From NCBI RefSeq assembly GCF_000350225.1, contig NW_005179047.1, positions 32,115 to 96,114 of the forward strand: DNA of 64,000 nucleotides, read 5' to 3'. Below the pieces are notes generated by a model. It searched no databases and was not told where the DNA came from. It worked only from the letters and a program-made list of their open reading frames with translations. The stretch is from Chondrus crispus. Lineage: Eukaryota; Rhodophyta; Florideophyceae; Gigartinales; Gigartinaceae. The position numbers and the translations under genes were made by a program. Shown piece by piece: positions 32,723 through 43,292 of the stretch. Position 1 is the stretch's first letter. Every line of letters starts with the position of its first letter.

Positions 32723-34918
32723 TCTCCCCGATTTCCGCAGCTACGCGTTCTCTGCGACGAAGATTTGTAACCGTTCGTCGCCGTCCTTCTATGCGGCTCG
32801 GACAGCGGTGGTTGACTTGCCGTAATTGCTATCTTTCCTATGGCCGCACGGGTTCTTGGAGCGCCGCAGGGTGGGAGGTGGAGAGCTAGCACGGGCTCTA
32901 AGGACCAGGAAGCGACGCCGTGGACGATCTTCTCGGGGAGCTTGGTGATGTCGCGTGAGACGGTTCGTTCCTCATGCTTCTCAAGAGTGTGGCGCTCATA
33001 GAAGCGAGCGGGTGGTGCATAGCCGCTCCGACCGTGCGCGTGCGGTGATCGCGACCTCGTGCGACTCGTGGATCCCACGATTCTCGCCCCCATTACCAGA
33101 CGAGGCGGTGAGTAAGGGATTTGCGCGACACGCCGTTCTAGTGAGGCGCGGCTTGGGTCTGATGAGGGGGCGTGTACGGCAGTTGCGCGGTCAGTCGTTT
33201 GGGACGGAGGCTGGGCGACGACCTTGGTCATTGCCGTCCCTCACCCCTTCTTACGTTCACTCGGTTCACACGGGCGCGGGCTCGTCCGTAGTGCCTCTCA
33301 TGGCCGGCCAGTCCTTTCCCTTGTGCACGCAATTCTCAGTACTTCGCGGGTGCCATTAAGCATCAAATAGGGGTACGTTTCCGCGTCCCGGCGCGGGCGT
33401 GGTCGTGTGCGAGAGGTACTGATGTATCAGGGCCGACAAGGGTACCGGATCGGGGGTCGTCCAATGCCGCGACCAGAGCTTCGTCCGCGAGACGACGTGG
33501 ACTTCCTTGATCACGAGCGGCGAGCACGACGTTTCTTGCGATGTCCGTGGGTCTTTCCCACTGCGCGCGCGCGCGGTACGTGAGCTTCTTGCAGCGTTCC
33601 CCTGATCTCTTCCACGGCCATTTGGCCTTTCTCCTGGTGTTGATTCTCCTTTTGGTCGTCGCGCGAAAGTCTTCTGGTTCTTCTCTTCTCTTCCCGTTGT
33701 TCATGCCCCAAGGGTGTGGACGTAACTCATATTGGTTGTCGCGCGACGGTCTTCTGCTCTTCGCCTCTCTGGGGGGGGGGGTCGCGCACGCAGTTCGCAG
33801 GAAAAAGAAGTTCAGTAGGCCTCGTCGCGCCACGGTCATTGACGGTCACGGTAGGGTCGCGGCAAGGGGCCCCGAGTTGCGCTAAAGTCGCGTGCTCTGC
33901 TCTTGTGCGCGCGATCGAGTCGCGTCCTTCGCGATCGCTTCGCGTCCGTGCGCTCATGGTCCCTCCCCATGGCGCCGCGTTCACGGAGGGGAGGGGGGCC
34001 GTTTGCTGATGGGGCGTCCCATGATGGCTTCTAATTGCGTGTTCATCGTGCGGCACGTGCCGCATGGACGCCGGTACGATGAGCGCGTACAGTAGGGGTA
34101 CTTTTTCGGTTAATTTTGGTGTTGCTCTCGACGGCTATTCGAGCGCTGTACGGCACGGCCTGCATGCCCATCCCGTAGCCCACGTCATCCCAGCCAATTT
34201 TTTTCCTTAATTTTTCCTTCATTTTTTCAGTTATTTTTCTTTCTGCGACGGCGGCGTCGCCACTGTATGCAAGCGTACAGTGTTGCTGCTCCGCCGCTTA
34301 TCAGTTCGCGATTTGTTGCACCGTCTCGCGTCCCGCCATGAAGTGACCCGTACCTCTTGCGCACGTTCTATGTGTCCTGCATTCGCGTACGTATATCCGT
34401 GTGGCAACGCGTTGTCCCCTTGCTCGCCTATTTGGGATGGGATGCCCGAGGCATATTCTGCGCTTCAGTGTTTTGCGCGACAGCTTGACATCAAGTAGAC
34501 TTCATGGCTCCGCCGGGGAGGGGGCCGAGAGTGCGCCCCTAATGCGGTCTGAGGGGACGAGTTCCGGAGCCCCTTTTCGCGGTGTGTCGGCGCGTATGCA
34601 CTGTGCTTCTTGCTGTGTTCGCGGAAGGTGTCCTTGTCTTGTGGAGTTGCAGTTTCTCCCCTGTTATGTCTGAGGCCCCACTGCTGCCCCTCCTCCCGTG
34701 TGTTATTCCGACGTCGAACGTCTCGTTTGCGCGTTTGGTACGGGATCTTCGACCTTCTCGTTTTTGCGAATACAGTCCGCGTTCGTCCGCCTCGCACGAT
34801 CGGTTGCCCTGAGTCATGTGACTCCTTAATTTCCGGCCCTACCGAGGTATGCGTGTCCTTTGGCTCTTGCGAGTTAATACTGAGCGCGGTAGTCCAGAAG
34901 CAGTTGAGGGCGGTTGAG
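32723..34918. other. Element B cargo region, no gene recognised
   Basis: GC-rich sequence with many short overlapping frames on both strands, a run of G at about 33772-33781 and no identifiable domain. One minus-strand frame (33839-33363) is basic and low-complexity and is probably not a gene. Together with the two frames at 31-32.7 kb it forms the 5 kb between the duplicated polypurine tracts. Confidence 0.35.
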
Positions 34919-34957
34919 GGCCCCCCCCCTTAAGGTTGAACGTCCGCGTTCAACTCA
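34919..34957 (-). repeat. Duplicate polypurine tract and hairpin after element B pol
   Basis: The + strand reads a run of C, then TTAAGG, TTGAACG-x4-CGTTCAA and CTC. Across ~35 bp it matches the LTR-adjacent tract at 29852-29890. It lies 12 bp beyond the pol stop, where the 3' LTR would be expected in a compact element. Confidence 0.6.
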
Positions 34958-34968
34958 GTTGTGAGGTC

Positions 34969-37900
34969 CTAACCCGTGCGTGCGCGTAGCCGGTTCGCGT
35001 AGCGTGAGACACGTTCCTCGGGGATATGTGACCTTGCGGTCCAGGTGGGCTCTTCGTAGTCTGCCCACTTCACCTGGAACTCTGTAGTCCTATCTTCCAT
35101 AACGCGATGATTGAGAAGACGGTCCACCGCGAACTGTGTCCCCGCAGTGACCTTGTTGGCCAGGTCACTCGGTGCGGTCGTGCTTGCTCGAGGCGCGTCC
35201 GCTGGCGGTGGCGCGTACACACAACGGTCGGCTGACACGCGTTCCGTGACCCCGTCACTATCGATCTTGATGGTACATTGGTCATTCGCGAGGACGCGGT
35301 AGGGTCCCACGGCCGGTGACGCGAGCTTATTTGATGTCTTCGCCCCATCCGTCGGGTTCAGGTGGACATAATTTCCGGGCTTGACTCGCGTATTTACGCG
35401 TCTCACGCGTTTGTCGAAATCGCGTTTGTAGCGAGCCTGCGTTCGTCGCAGGCTGCTATTTGCTTTCTGAATTGTCTCTCCCAGTTTCTTGAGGCACTCC
35501 GCGCGATGCGTTTTTCTATCCGGAAGGGGCGCGTTCCCCTCTGTCCTTCGAAGCGAAAATTCTGGGGGAGGTCGACTGAGAACAAGCTCGAATGGGGTCG
35601 TACGCGTAGACCTGTGTACGTGGGAGTTGTACGCGTAAGTTAATGGCCCCACGTACACATCCCAATTGTCTTGATGTTCGTTGACGAAGTTACGCAACAT
35701 AGACGCGATGGTACGGTTGTAGCGCTCCACTTGGCCGTTGGTCTGGGGATGGTACGCGGACGTATACAAGTTTGTAATCCCCAGGATCCGGCACGCGCTG
35801 TGGAAGAACTTCGCGTTAAACTGAGGTCCATTATCAGACAACAGCGAACGCGGAATGCCGTACTTGAAAACCCACGCGTCGCAAAACGCGGTCCCCACTG
35901 TGTACGCGGGCACTGTTCTCAACGCGACGACTTGAGTTAACTTTGTGAACCCGTCCGTTATTACCAGAAGGTATTGTTTTCCTCCTTTGCTCTTTGGAAG
36001 CCGTCCGAGAATGTCTATTGCAAGGCTCCAATGGATGCGTCGCAGGGAACAATCTCAGCCGGTTGAGATGTTTTCGGAGTTTGACGCAATTTCTTCGCGC
36101 ATGTCCGGCATCCGCGTACTGTCGCTGCCACGTCCGCGGCCAAATGTGGCCAGTAATACCTGCGTCGGAGCGCGTGGTACATACGGTTCTGCCCCGGATG
36201 TCCCGCGATTGCCGGGTCATGGCAGAGCCGCAGCAGACGCGCGCGTAGTGACTGAGGGACCACCACCTGAATTATGTCAGGGTCGTAGGGGTGTTTGCGC
36301 TTCAAAACCCCTTGGTGGTCCTCAAAGAACGCGGAGTCGCGACTTTCCGATTGTCGGGCCAGTACGGTTTGGCAGAAATCGTCGACGCGTTGCTCCTCGG
36401 CTATCTCCTTCATGGTGAGAGGGGCTGGTAGGTCGTCCTGCGGAGGAGCGACCTGGCAGCATAACGCGTCAATTCCTGGTTCTTGAGCGCGTTCAATATC
36501 CCCCGCGTCAAATTCTTCTATCTCAGCCCATGGGTCTTCGCGTCCTTGTAAAGCCGGGGCTTCCTCGTCGCCCACCGGCCCGTTGCGTGAACGGGTTTTT
36601 CTCCTGCTACCCGCTCGGTTTCGCGTTGTGACGAACACATCGTCGCTCTTGTGGTCACATTTCGCGGTACACGTATGGTCGCGTAGTTCATCCGACACAT
36701 CGCGTACGGTAGTGCCGTCGAAGGTGGGAATGTTGTCATCCACCTCGACGGCCTTCCGAGGATCGTCGGCGGTCCTCGGGGAAATGAGACGCGACAGCGC
36801 GTCGGGTACTTGATGAACGCGTCCAGGTCTGTATTGGATGGTGAAGTCATACTCCGCTAACCGTAGTCGCCAACGCGTCAGTCGGCCGGAGCTTTCTGTG
36901 AGGGACATCAGCCATCGTAACGCGTCATGGTCTGTCCTCACGGTAAACTTGGTTCCGTCAATGTAGGGCCGTAGTGTGCGGACGGCCCACACCACGGCGA
37001 AACATCGAGTTCAGTCGCACTGTAGTTCCGCTCACTATCGTTGAGAGAATAGGACCAATAGCCGACGGGACGCCAATCGCTGGTCCCGTCGTGCTCTTGT
37101 AAAAGCGTGCATCCCAGTTGATACGCGCTCGCGTCAGTATCAATCATATACGGCCGTCCGTATCGCGGGAGCGCGAGAATTGGAGGCGCGATCATCCGCG
37201 CCTTGAGCTCTTCGAATGCGTGAACTTGAGCCGCGGTTGGGTTATCGTAGTCCGGATCCGCGTCTTTCCGCGTCATATCGGTGAGGGGGCGCGCGATTTT
37301 CGCAAACCCCTGCACAAAGCGGCGGTAGACATTACATGCCCCGAGAAATGACCTGACTTGTGTCAACGTTCGGGGAAATGTAAATGTCTTGAACGCGTCC
37401 GCTGCGGTTTCTGCCACGCATAACTTCCCTGGGGATATCACATGCCCCAGGTCGTGTACGCGTGGCTGAAAAAAGCTGCATTTCTTCAACTTGAGAGAAA
37501 TGCCTGCGCTTCTCAAAAGTCCCAAGACCGCTAAATGTTTCGCGTGCTCCGCGTGCGTATGCAAAAAGACGATAACGTCGTCTAGATACACTAGGCAAAT
37601 CTGCCACCGTACGCGTGACAGAATTATGTCCAGCGCGCATTGAAAAGTGGCTGGAGCTCCGCGTAACCCGAATGGCATCCGGAAATGTCGGAACGTTCCC
37701 ATATGGGTGGTAAAGGTAGTTTTGTCGCGGTTTTCCGGCGCGACCGGAATCTGCCAATATCCTGAGTTACAGTCCAGCGTATTGAACACAGCCGCGTCCC
37801 CAAATGAATCAATACAGTCGTCCATACGCGGAAGCGGATACGAATCCGCCAGCGTTTTCGCGTTCAAGCGAAGGTAGTCCACACAGAAGCGTAAACTACC

Positions 37901-39680
37901 GTCCTTCTTTGGGACAAGGACGACCGGGGACGCCCACTCCGTATTCGCGGGCTCTATCACTCCCGCGTTCAACATTTTCTTCACTTCTTTCGCGACTATT
38001 TGGCGCATCGCGGGCCCTTTGCGGTAGGGCATGGCACGTATCGGTTCGTGCCGGGCTCAAGTGGGATGCGGTGTTCCGTCGCTCGGATCATTCCGAGCGA
38101 CCCGCTCCACAAACTTGAGTGTTCGCGTAGCATCTCAAGCACCTGTACGCGTAATTTCTCGTCCTTCACATATGATAGATCAATCTCCCTTTCCCAATCT
38201 TCCGCGTCCGACTTGGTATCCTTATATTGTACGCGTCCGGTATCTTCCGCGAAATTTTGGTACCCCGCGTGCTCCTCGTCCGCGTTATTGTTCGCGTTCT
38301 TATTCGCGGTGGAGCCAGGCCGTCCTGCTCCTAATTTTCCTTCTTGGCCGTCCAAGTTGGAAATGTGCAACGCGTGCGCGATCTCCTCGGCCACCCGACG
38401 CTCCGGTGTCAGGATGGCAAGAGGGTTCTGTTTCGCGTATCCGACGACTGTATGTTTTGGCAGTCGTCGTACCTGACGCGAAAAATTCGCGACCATAACC
38501 TCGAAAACCTGGTTTGGTAGCACTTCCGCGACACCGTTGGTCAGCCGCACCCCGTGGCGGTGCTGCAGCGACGGCTTGGGCTCCAAAAATACCAGGCCTC
38601 TCCCCGCTGTCGTAACGCGAACGCGAACTTGGGACAAAGCGGGGACATTTACCGAGCGCGCGACCCGAATCGGGTGCTCGGATTCTTCGCGTACTTCTGC
38701 GCGGTTTGTCTCGCGTCCATGTCGCCTTGTAGGAGGAGACGGCTCCTCCTTCGCGTTATCGATGGCCACGGCGCCCTCATGCCGGAGCTCGAGCCTCTGG
38801 GCTTCTATGTAGATGCTCCGGACATGCGCGTCAATGAACGCCGTGCCCAGAAGCACGGGAACAGCCAGTTGGTCCGCGACGACGAACGGGACTCGGAACA
38901 TCGTGTTCCGAATCCGGAAAAACAAACGGACCACTGCGCTCAGCTTCAACGGGTTGATGTTTGCTCCGGCCAGCCTTGGCATTGGCGCGTCGCGCATTGC
39001 GTGTCGGGTCCAGTCGGGAGGAAGGTCGTCCTTCCTCACCAGATTGTAGCCAGATCACGTATCGACGGCGATGGTGTACGGCTTGAAAGCGTTCTTCTCA
39101 GTAGCTATCGATCCCAATATATTGTAGATCTTGGACGTCATCAGACAGAAGACGCCCTCGACGATCTTAGGCGGGGCCGTTCGCACCAGGTCATTTCGCT
39201 TTGGGCGTCGGCGTCGCGTCTTGCCCCTTCTTGGCGTTCTTCTTCCCTGGCCGTCAGAGTCCGGGGCCTCGCGTTCGTCTTTCGGCCCTTGACTCCTTGG
39301 GCCCAAGGAGGGGCCCACGCGCTTTTCACGCGTTACTTCTTCACGCGGCGCCTTCTCGACGCGCACGTGGCGTTCTTCTTCTTGCACCGGGCTCTCGCTG
39401 GCCCTCGTGCCCTCACGGCGGATCCGTGGCATCCGACCTCCGGCGGTCGGGAAATATTCGCGTTCGTGGGGTGGTACCGGGCTTACGGAAGTTGCGGTAA
39501 TTTCGCGTTTGTTAAATACTTGTTTTTGCACCGGACCGGCGGGGGTGTCGGCGACTTCGTGTTGCGGCGAGGGGAATATTATCGGTAAATATTCACGTCG
39601 CCCTTGATAGGGGTATATGGACGGGTCGGGGGTATAAGAGCGAGACGGTTCACGTGACCGCGTAAACGTGACCGCCTTTA
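34969..39680 (-). pseudogene. Element B Pol (PR-RT-RH-IN-chromodomain)
   Basis: It is read in the -1 frame after gag. The protease active-site D-T-G has become D-T-stop (TGA at 39055-39057). RT (38032-36938) keeps FCVDYLRLN, LDCNSGYWQIP and YLDDVIVF, so its catalytic core looks intact, but it is out of frame with the protease. RNase H (DTDASAYQLGCTLL) passes through a frameshift near 36990 and continues with RTDHDALRWLM. The integrase zinc region (CHDPAIAGHPG...YYWP...CRTC) is followed by another shift near 36020. The core SDNGPQF, YHPQTNGQVERYNRT and the GPY-like region are intact in 35922-34969. The C-terminus is a weak chromodomain (FAVDRLLNH...VKWADYEEPTW). The element would need several corrections to encode Pol. 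Confidence 0.85.
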
Positions 39681-42245
39681 CGCGTTTTTTGAGCTACCTG
39701 AACTATCCGTGCTAGTCGCGCCGCTATCTGTAGCCAGCACGGCTCCGGACCTCCGTTCGAGTGGCTGGTCTGGCCCTACCAACTCTGGAGCGGCAGCATC
39801 CGCGAAGTACTCCGGTACCTCGCGGGGTTGATTTTCAACGTTCGGATGTTGTAAAATCTGGGGGGCGGCGAGAGTCGGCTCTCGCTCGCTTTCCTGTAGG
39901 GGCAGGAAATACGGATCCCCTGCCCAGTCCTGGAGGTACATTATCGCGTTCTGTACCTCCGTCGGCAATCTGGACCGACCGCGTTCTCCTCTTCCATTTT
40001 GACGCGGGTATCGCGTATTGGCTTGTCGTAATTCGCGTTGTTCGCGCCTGTATCCTCCTCCGCGAGGGACGAAACGGACGCCTCCTCCGGGGCAATTCGC
40101 GTGGCCCGAACCCGGACCACGGTCACCAGCGACCGACTGTTGGAGGTGGTTCCTCATCGCTGGACGCGTCTGTAGTTGGTACCGGTAGTTTCGATACGCG
40201 GTAAACATCCGCTGCTCCGGCGCGAGGAAGGGGCACGCGTACATGGCATGGCTGTGCGTTCTGCACAGCCAGCAGACGTACGCGCTCCCGTCGGCTGAGG
40301 CGAAGGTCGCTGCCTGACGAGCCTCTTCCTCGGTGAGCCGGGGAACACAGGAGGGTATGCGTCCTCCTCCTTGACGCAAAATGTCCAATTCCGCGATGCG
40401 GAGGTCCGGACCACCTATCCCCGCTGGGGTATGCCCGAACGCGGTGGCAAAGCTGCCCGTGGTCTCCGTCGACGCTGGCGTTGACGGCCAGCCTCCTGTA
40501 GCCTCCCCGCCTCTCATGACGAGGACGGGGTCAGCTTCCCAATCCTCCTCGTTAACGTGGAGGGCTGACGCGGGGGAGCTCGTCGCGTTCGACCTGGAGG
40601 CTCTCCCTCCCCTCGCTGCCGGTTTCGGGTGCGGCAGCGGGAGTCCGCGTCGGGCGCAAAATGTGGTTCCTTCTGCGGTCGCGATGCGTCTGATAATTGA
40701 CAGGTCCGTCTTCTGGTTCGCGGGCAACCTCTGGACAGTCTCTGCCACCGCTGCTCGCGTCGCGGGAGCCATTCCACGTACAAAATAATGAGCCAAGGCT
40801 TGCTCCGTAAATACCGCGATGCACTTGAACGCGTTCGATTCGAGCATATCCGCGAACGCGGTTTTCGTCTCGTGCGGCTTCTGATGAGCCGACGCGACGG
40901 CATCATGCGCTACCCCCAGTACGTCATCAGTGAGGTAGCGCTTGATGAATTGATTAATAAGCCCACGCCAGCTCACATCGTCATGGAGCTGGCCTGCGCG
41001 GATTCCGCGCATAGTGTAGCTTGTATATAATCTTTCCGCGTCGCCGTGGAGAAAATGCGCGAGGACGCGAATCGCGACCCCTTCCGTCAGATGTTGCGAA
41101 TTGAACGTGATGCGCACATCTTTCAGGAAGGGGAGTAATTAAATCGCGTTCGTTCCATCGAAATTGCGCATCGTGGGACGAATCCAACGACAACGCTGCG
41201 CATATTTCGAGATTCACCCCGCGTCCCCTGACGTGACGAGGGTCGAGACGTTGTCCAGGCGATACATCCTGTAATTAGCTACGGAGCTAAATTCCTGTAT
41301 CATCGTGTGGACCGCCTCGACCCCGCAGGCCGCGGGGCCCAGTGCGCCAAATGGGGTCACCGGTAGCGTACGGACGTCTACCGGGCCCCGACGCGTAGTG
41401 AGATCCTGAGGCTGATAGCCGCCCCACCGGGGATCAAAAGCGAGAATCGCTTCTCTCGATCCCCGGGTGGTATCCCCGCGTCTAGTCTCGTCCGCGTAAG
41501 GTACGCGAACCGTCTGCCGCATGTCTCCGGCGACATGCGGCAGGGCTTGGGTTTTGGACGCGAAAGTTGCGTCCATCCTTGTTCGATCTCCGCGTGCGGG
41601 CCGACTGGTGTCACCACCAGCCGGCTCCAAATCTTGAGCGCCGGACGCGTTCGGAGGTACACTACCACCGGGCCCTAACGGTGGGGCTCCGGGTGACGTC
41701 GCCGTCGGGGTACGTTCCATCTGACGAACGCGTCGGCGTGTACAATTTAACTGCGCAGTCACATGGGCAAACGCGCGCATCTGTTCCGCGGAAGGAAAAG
41801 GTCTCGCGTCAGTACGTCCCGCAGAGGCCGTCCTCTCGGGGCGGCCTTCCCCAGACTCGTCGGGGGAGTCGAGACGCGATTCCTCGACGAGCACCAGTCG
41901 ACTCTGCAGTTGATCGACTAGTGCTCGGAGGTTACCCAGAGACTGGGAGACGCGTTCAAACCTCCCTTCGCGAAGGGATCGTAGTTCTTCCATGCAACGC
42001 GAATATACCGCGTCGGTTACGTCGATTCGAAGCTCGGTCCGGACCTCCTCAATATACGTCGCGATCCAGTCATACATCGCGCGTGCGCGGCCTTCTGATA
42101 ATTCAGGCGACGGCTCGCGGTCACTGAGACCTGCGCCACCGCCGCCGAATGGGACGCAGAGCGCGGCTGACTCGGAGGTGCGGAACGCGGTTGACTTCAT
42201 ATTCGCTGTCTCGGATTGAATTGAAGGGGCGTATCCTTCTTCCAT
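39678..42245 (-). pseudogene. Element B Gag
   Basis: The start at 42245 (MEEGYAPS) is the first ATG after the PBS. One frame runs to 39678, broken by a TGA at 41214-41216 and a TAA near 41138. Both fit C-to-T changes (CGA and CAA). The N-terminal half is charged and low-complexity. The capsid-like region starts near MRNFDGTNAI and continues VRITFNSQHLTEG to LAHYFVRGMAP. A zinc knuckle CWLC-x4-H-x4-C follows. The last codons contain A-AAA-AAC, a textbook -1 slippery heptamer, one codon before the TAA, and pol is in the -1 frame. Confidence 0.85.
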
Positions 42246-42302
42246 TTCGACGCGTGCGGACGCGGACTCGAACGATAGTCTTCTCGCGATAATCGTGTGG
42301 CC

Positions 42303-42320
42303 TTCTAGGTCGGGAGACCA
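42303..42320 (-). promoter_or_regulatory. Primer-binding site, element B
   Basis: The minus strand reads TGGTCTCCCGACCTAGAA one base after the 5' LTR end. It is identical over 18 bases to the PBS of elements A and D, although the LTRs are unrelated. Confidence 0.75.
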
Positions 42321-42321
42321 A

Positions 42322-42943
42322 TGTAGCATAAACCCCCAGTCGCGGTGGGGTTTAGCTAGGTTCGCGTAAGGCCTGTGTTAACGCGAGAAAGAGAAAAACA
42401 CACAAACACCAGAACGTACGCGGGCGGTGGTAGCGTGGTAGAGCAGTGAGGAGCGGACGCGGGCGCGTACGCGTTGGAGTGGATCGACGCGCTCGACGCC
42501 CCGGGGCGGCGCTAGTTAGCGCTCTAGCGCCGACGGGCGGAGGCGGATCCGGCTCGCTCGCGTACGTGTCGAGACGGCTACCCGCGTTAGTTCTTGGTTA
42601 AAGCGCTCGCGTTTAGTGAACTCGTCTTGAATAAGCGGACGGGGTTAAACCTCCGGTGGAGGATCTGTTACCAAGCCCGTGCTTGTCCTTGTCCTCCCTC
42701 CGCCGCCGGTCGCCCTGTCATTTAATATACAAATAAATAATCTATCATAACATATACTACAGTATCTAGATAGCGCCTTACACGGTAAGCTCGCGCGCCT
42801 TACTCCGGATCGTCACGCTGTACACGTTCACAGCGAGCAGCAAGCGCGTACTTACAGGCGCGGGTGTGCGCGCTGTAATGCATTTTGCGGGAGTACAGTA
42901 GTCACCCCGCGCGTTCAAATAACGTCCTCGCCATTATGCTACA
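42322..42943 (-). repeat. Element B 5' LTR
   Basis: 622 bp, TGTAGCATAA to TTATGCTACA on the + strand, followed by TSD GTGTT and then the resumption of element A's 3' LTR (TTTAGCCATCGGGCAAC). Confidence 0.85.
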
Positions 42944-43100
42944 GTGTTTTTAGCCATCGGGCAACAAGTGGGTAGTAGCGTTGCTACACGGTTACGATCC
43001 CGTCGGGTAGTGCTGAACCAGCCCCCGTCGAAGACCTTGAATTATACGCAAGGTGTTGAAGACGCACGTCGAGCATTGGCCTTACAACCCAGCCAACCGC
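42944..43100 (+). repeat. Element A 3' LTR, second part (truncated)
   Basis: It matches A's 5' LTR from about 17238 to 17393 (GTTGCTACACGGTTACGATC, then CGAAGACCTTGAATTATACG). It stops at 43100 after CAACCGCGG, leaving out the last ~260 bp of the LTR. Confidence 0.75.
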
Positions 43101-43292
43101 GGCCTCTAACGCGTGACCGGCTGTGTGGTTGTAGCACGTCCACTCAGCTGCGCGTCACCGGCCACGTGTGCCTTCCCTCTTTACGAGTTCTTCCGATCGG
43201 TCCGCGCTCGCGTGGGTACCCCGCATCGCGCGCTCCCTCACACTAATCTCCCCTTGTTTCCGAGTGGTCGGGACGTGGGCAGTTATACCACA
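43101..43292 (+). repeat. LTR fragment of the 14985-15590 family
   Basis: It matches the last third of the solo LTR at 15.4-15.59 kb (TCTAACGCGTGACCGGC, GCGCGCTCC, GAGTGGTC, TTATACCACA end). Its left part is replaced by element A's LTR, so two unrelated LTRs are joined head to tail. Confidence 0.6.

Larger units (their letters stand above)
29229..42943 (-). mobile_element. Ty3/gypsy chromovirus B, nested in element A's 3' LTR
   Basis: Two nearly identical LTRs (29229-29851 and 42322-42943) bound a 12.5 kb interior with minus-strand gag and pol. The target duplication GTGTT is perfect (29224-29228 and 42944-42948). LTR identity is about 98%, so this is the youngest full insertion whose two ends are both visible. 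The interior nonetheless carries several nonsense codons and frameshifts. About 5 kb between pol and the 3' LTR is extra DNA flanked by a duplicated polypurine tract. Confidence 0.9.
16598..43100 (+). mobile_element. Ty3/gypsy chromovirus A (decayed), interrupted by element B
   Basis: The order is 5' LTR (16598-17663), PBS (17668), gag, pol with protease, RT, RNase H, integrase and chromodomain, a 4.3 kb 3' region with an antisense frame, a polypurine tract (28601-28612) and a 3' LTR starting TGTAGTGCAAT at 28613. The 3' LTR is split by element B (29229-42943) and resumes at 42944, ending abruptly at 43100, about 260 bp short. Pol has deletions through the RT and integrase active sites. Element D (56.8 kb onwards) is a close relative, which allowed each lesion to be recognised. 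Confidence 0.85.

Noticed and set aside
33363-33839. Minus-strand basic frame of 158 codons in the element B cargo
   Set aside because: Arg-rich composition follows from GC-rich low-complexity DNA; overlapping frames of similar length exist on the other strand.
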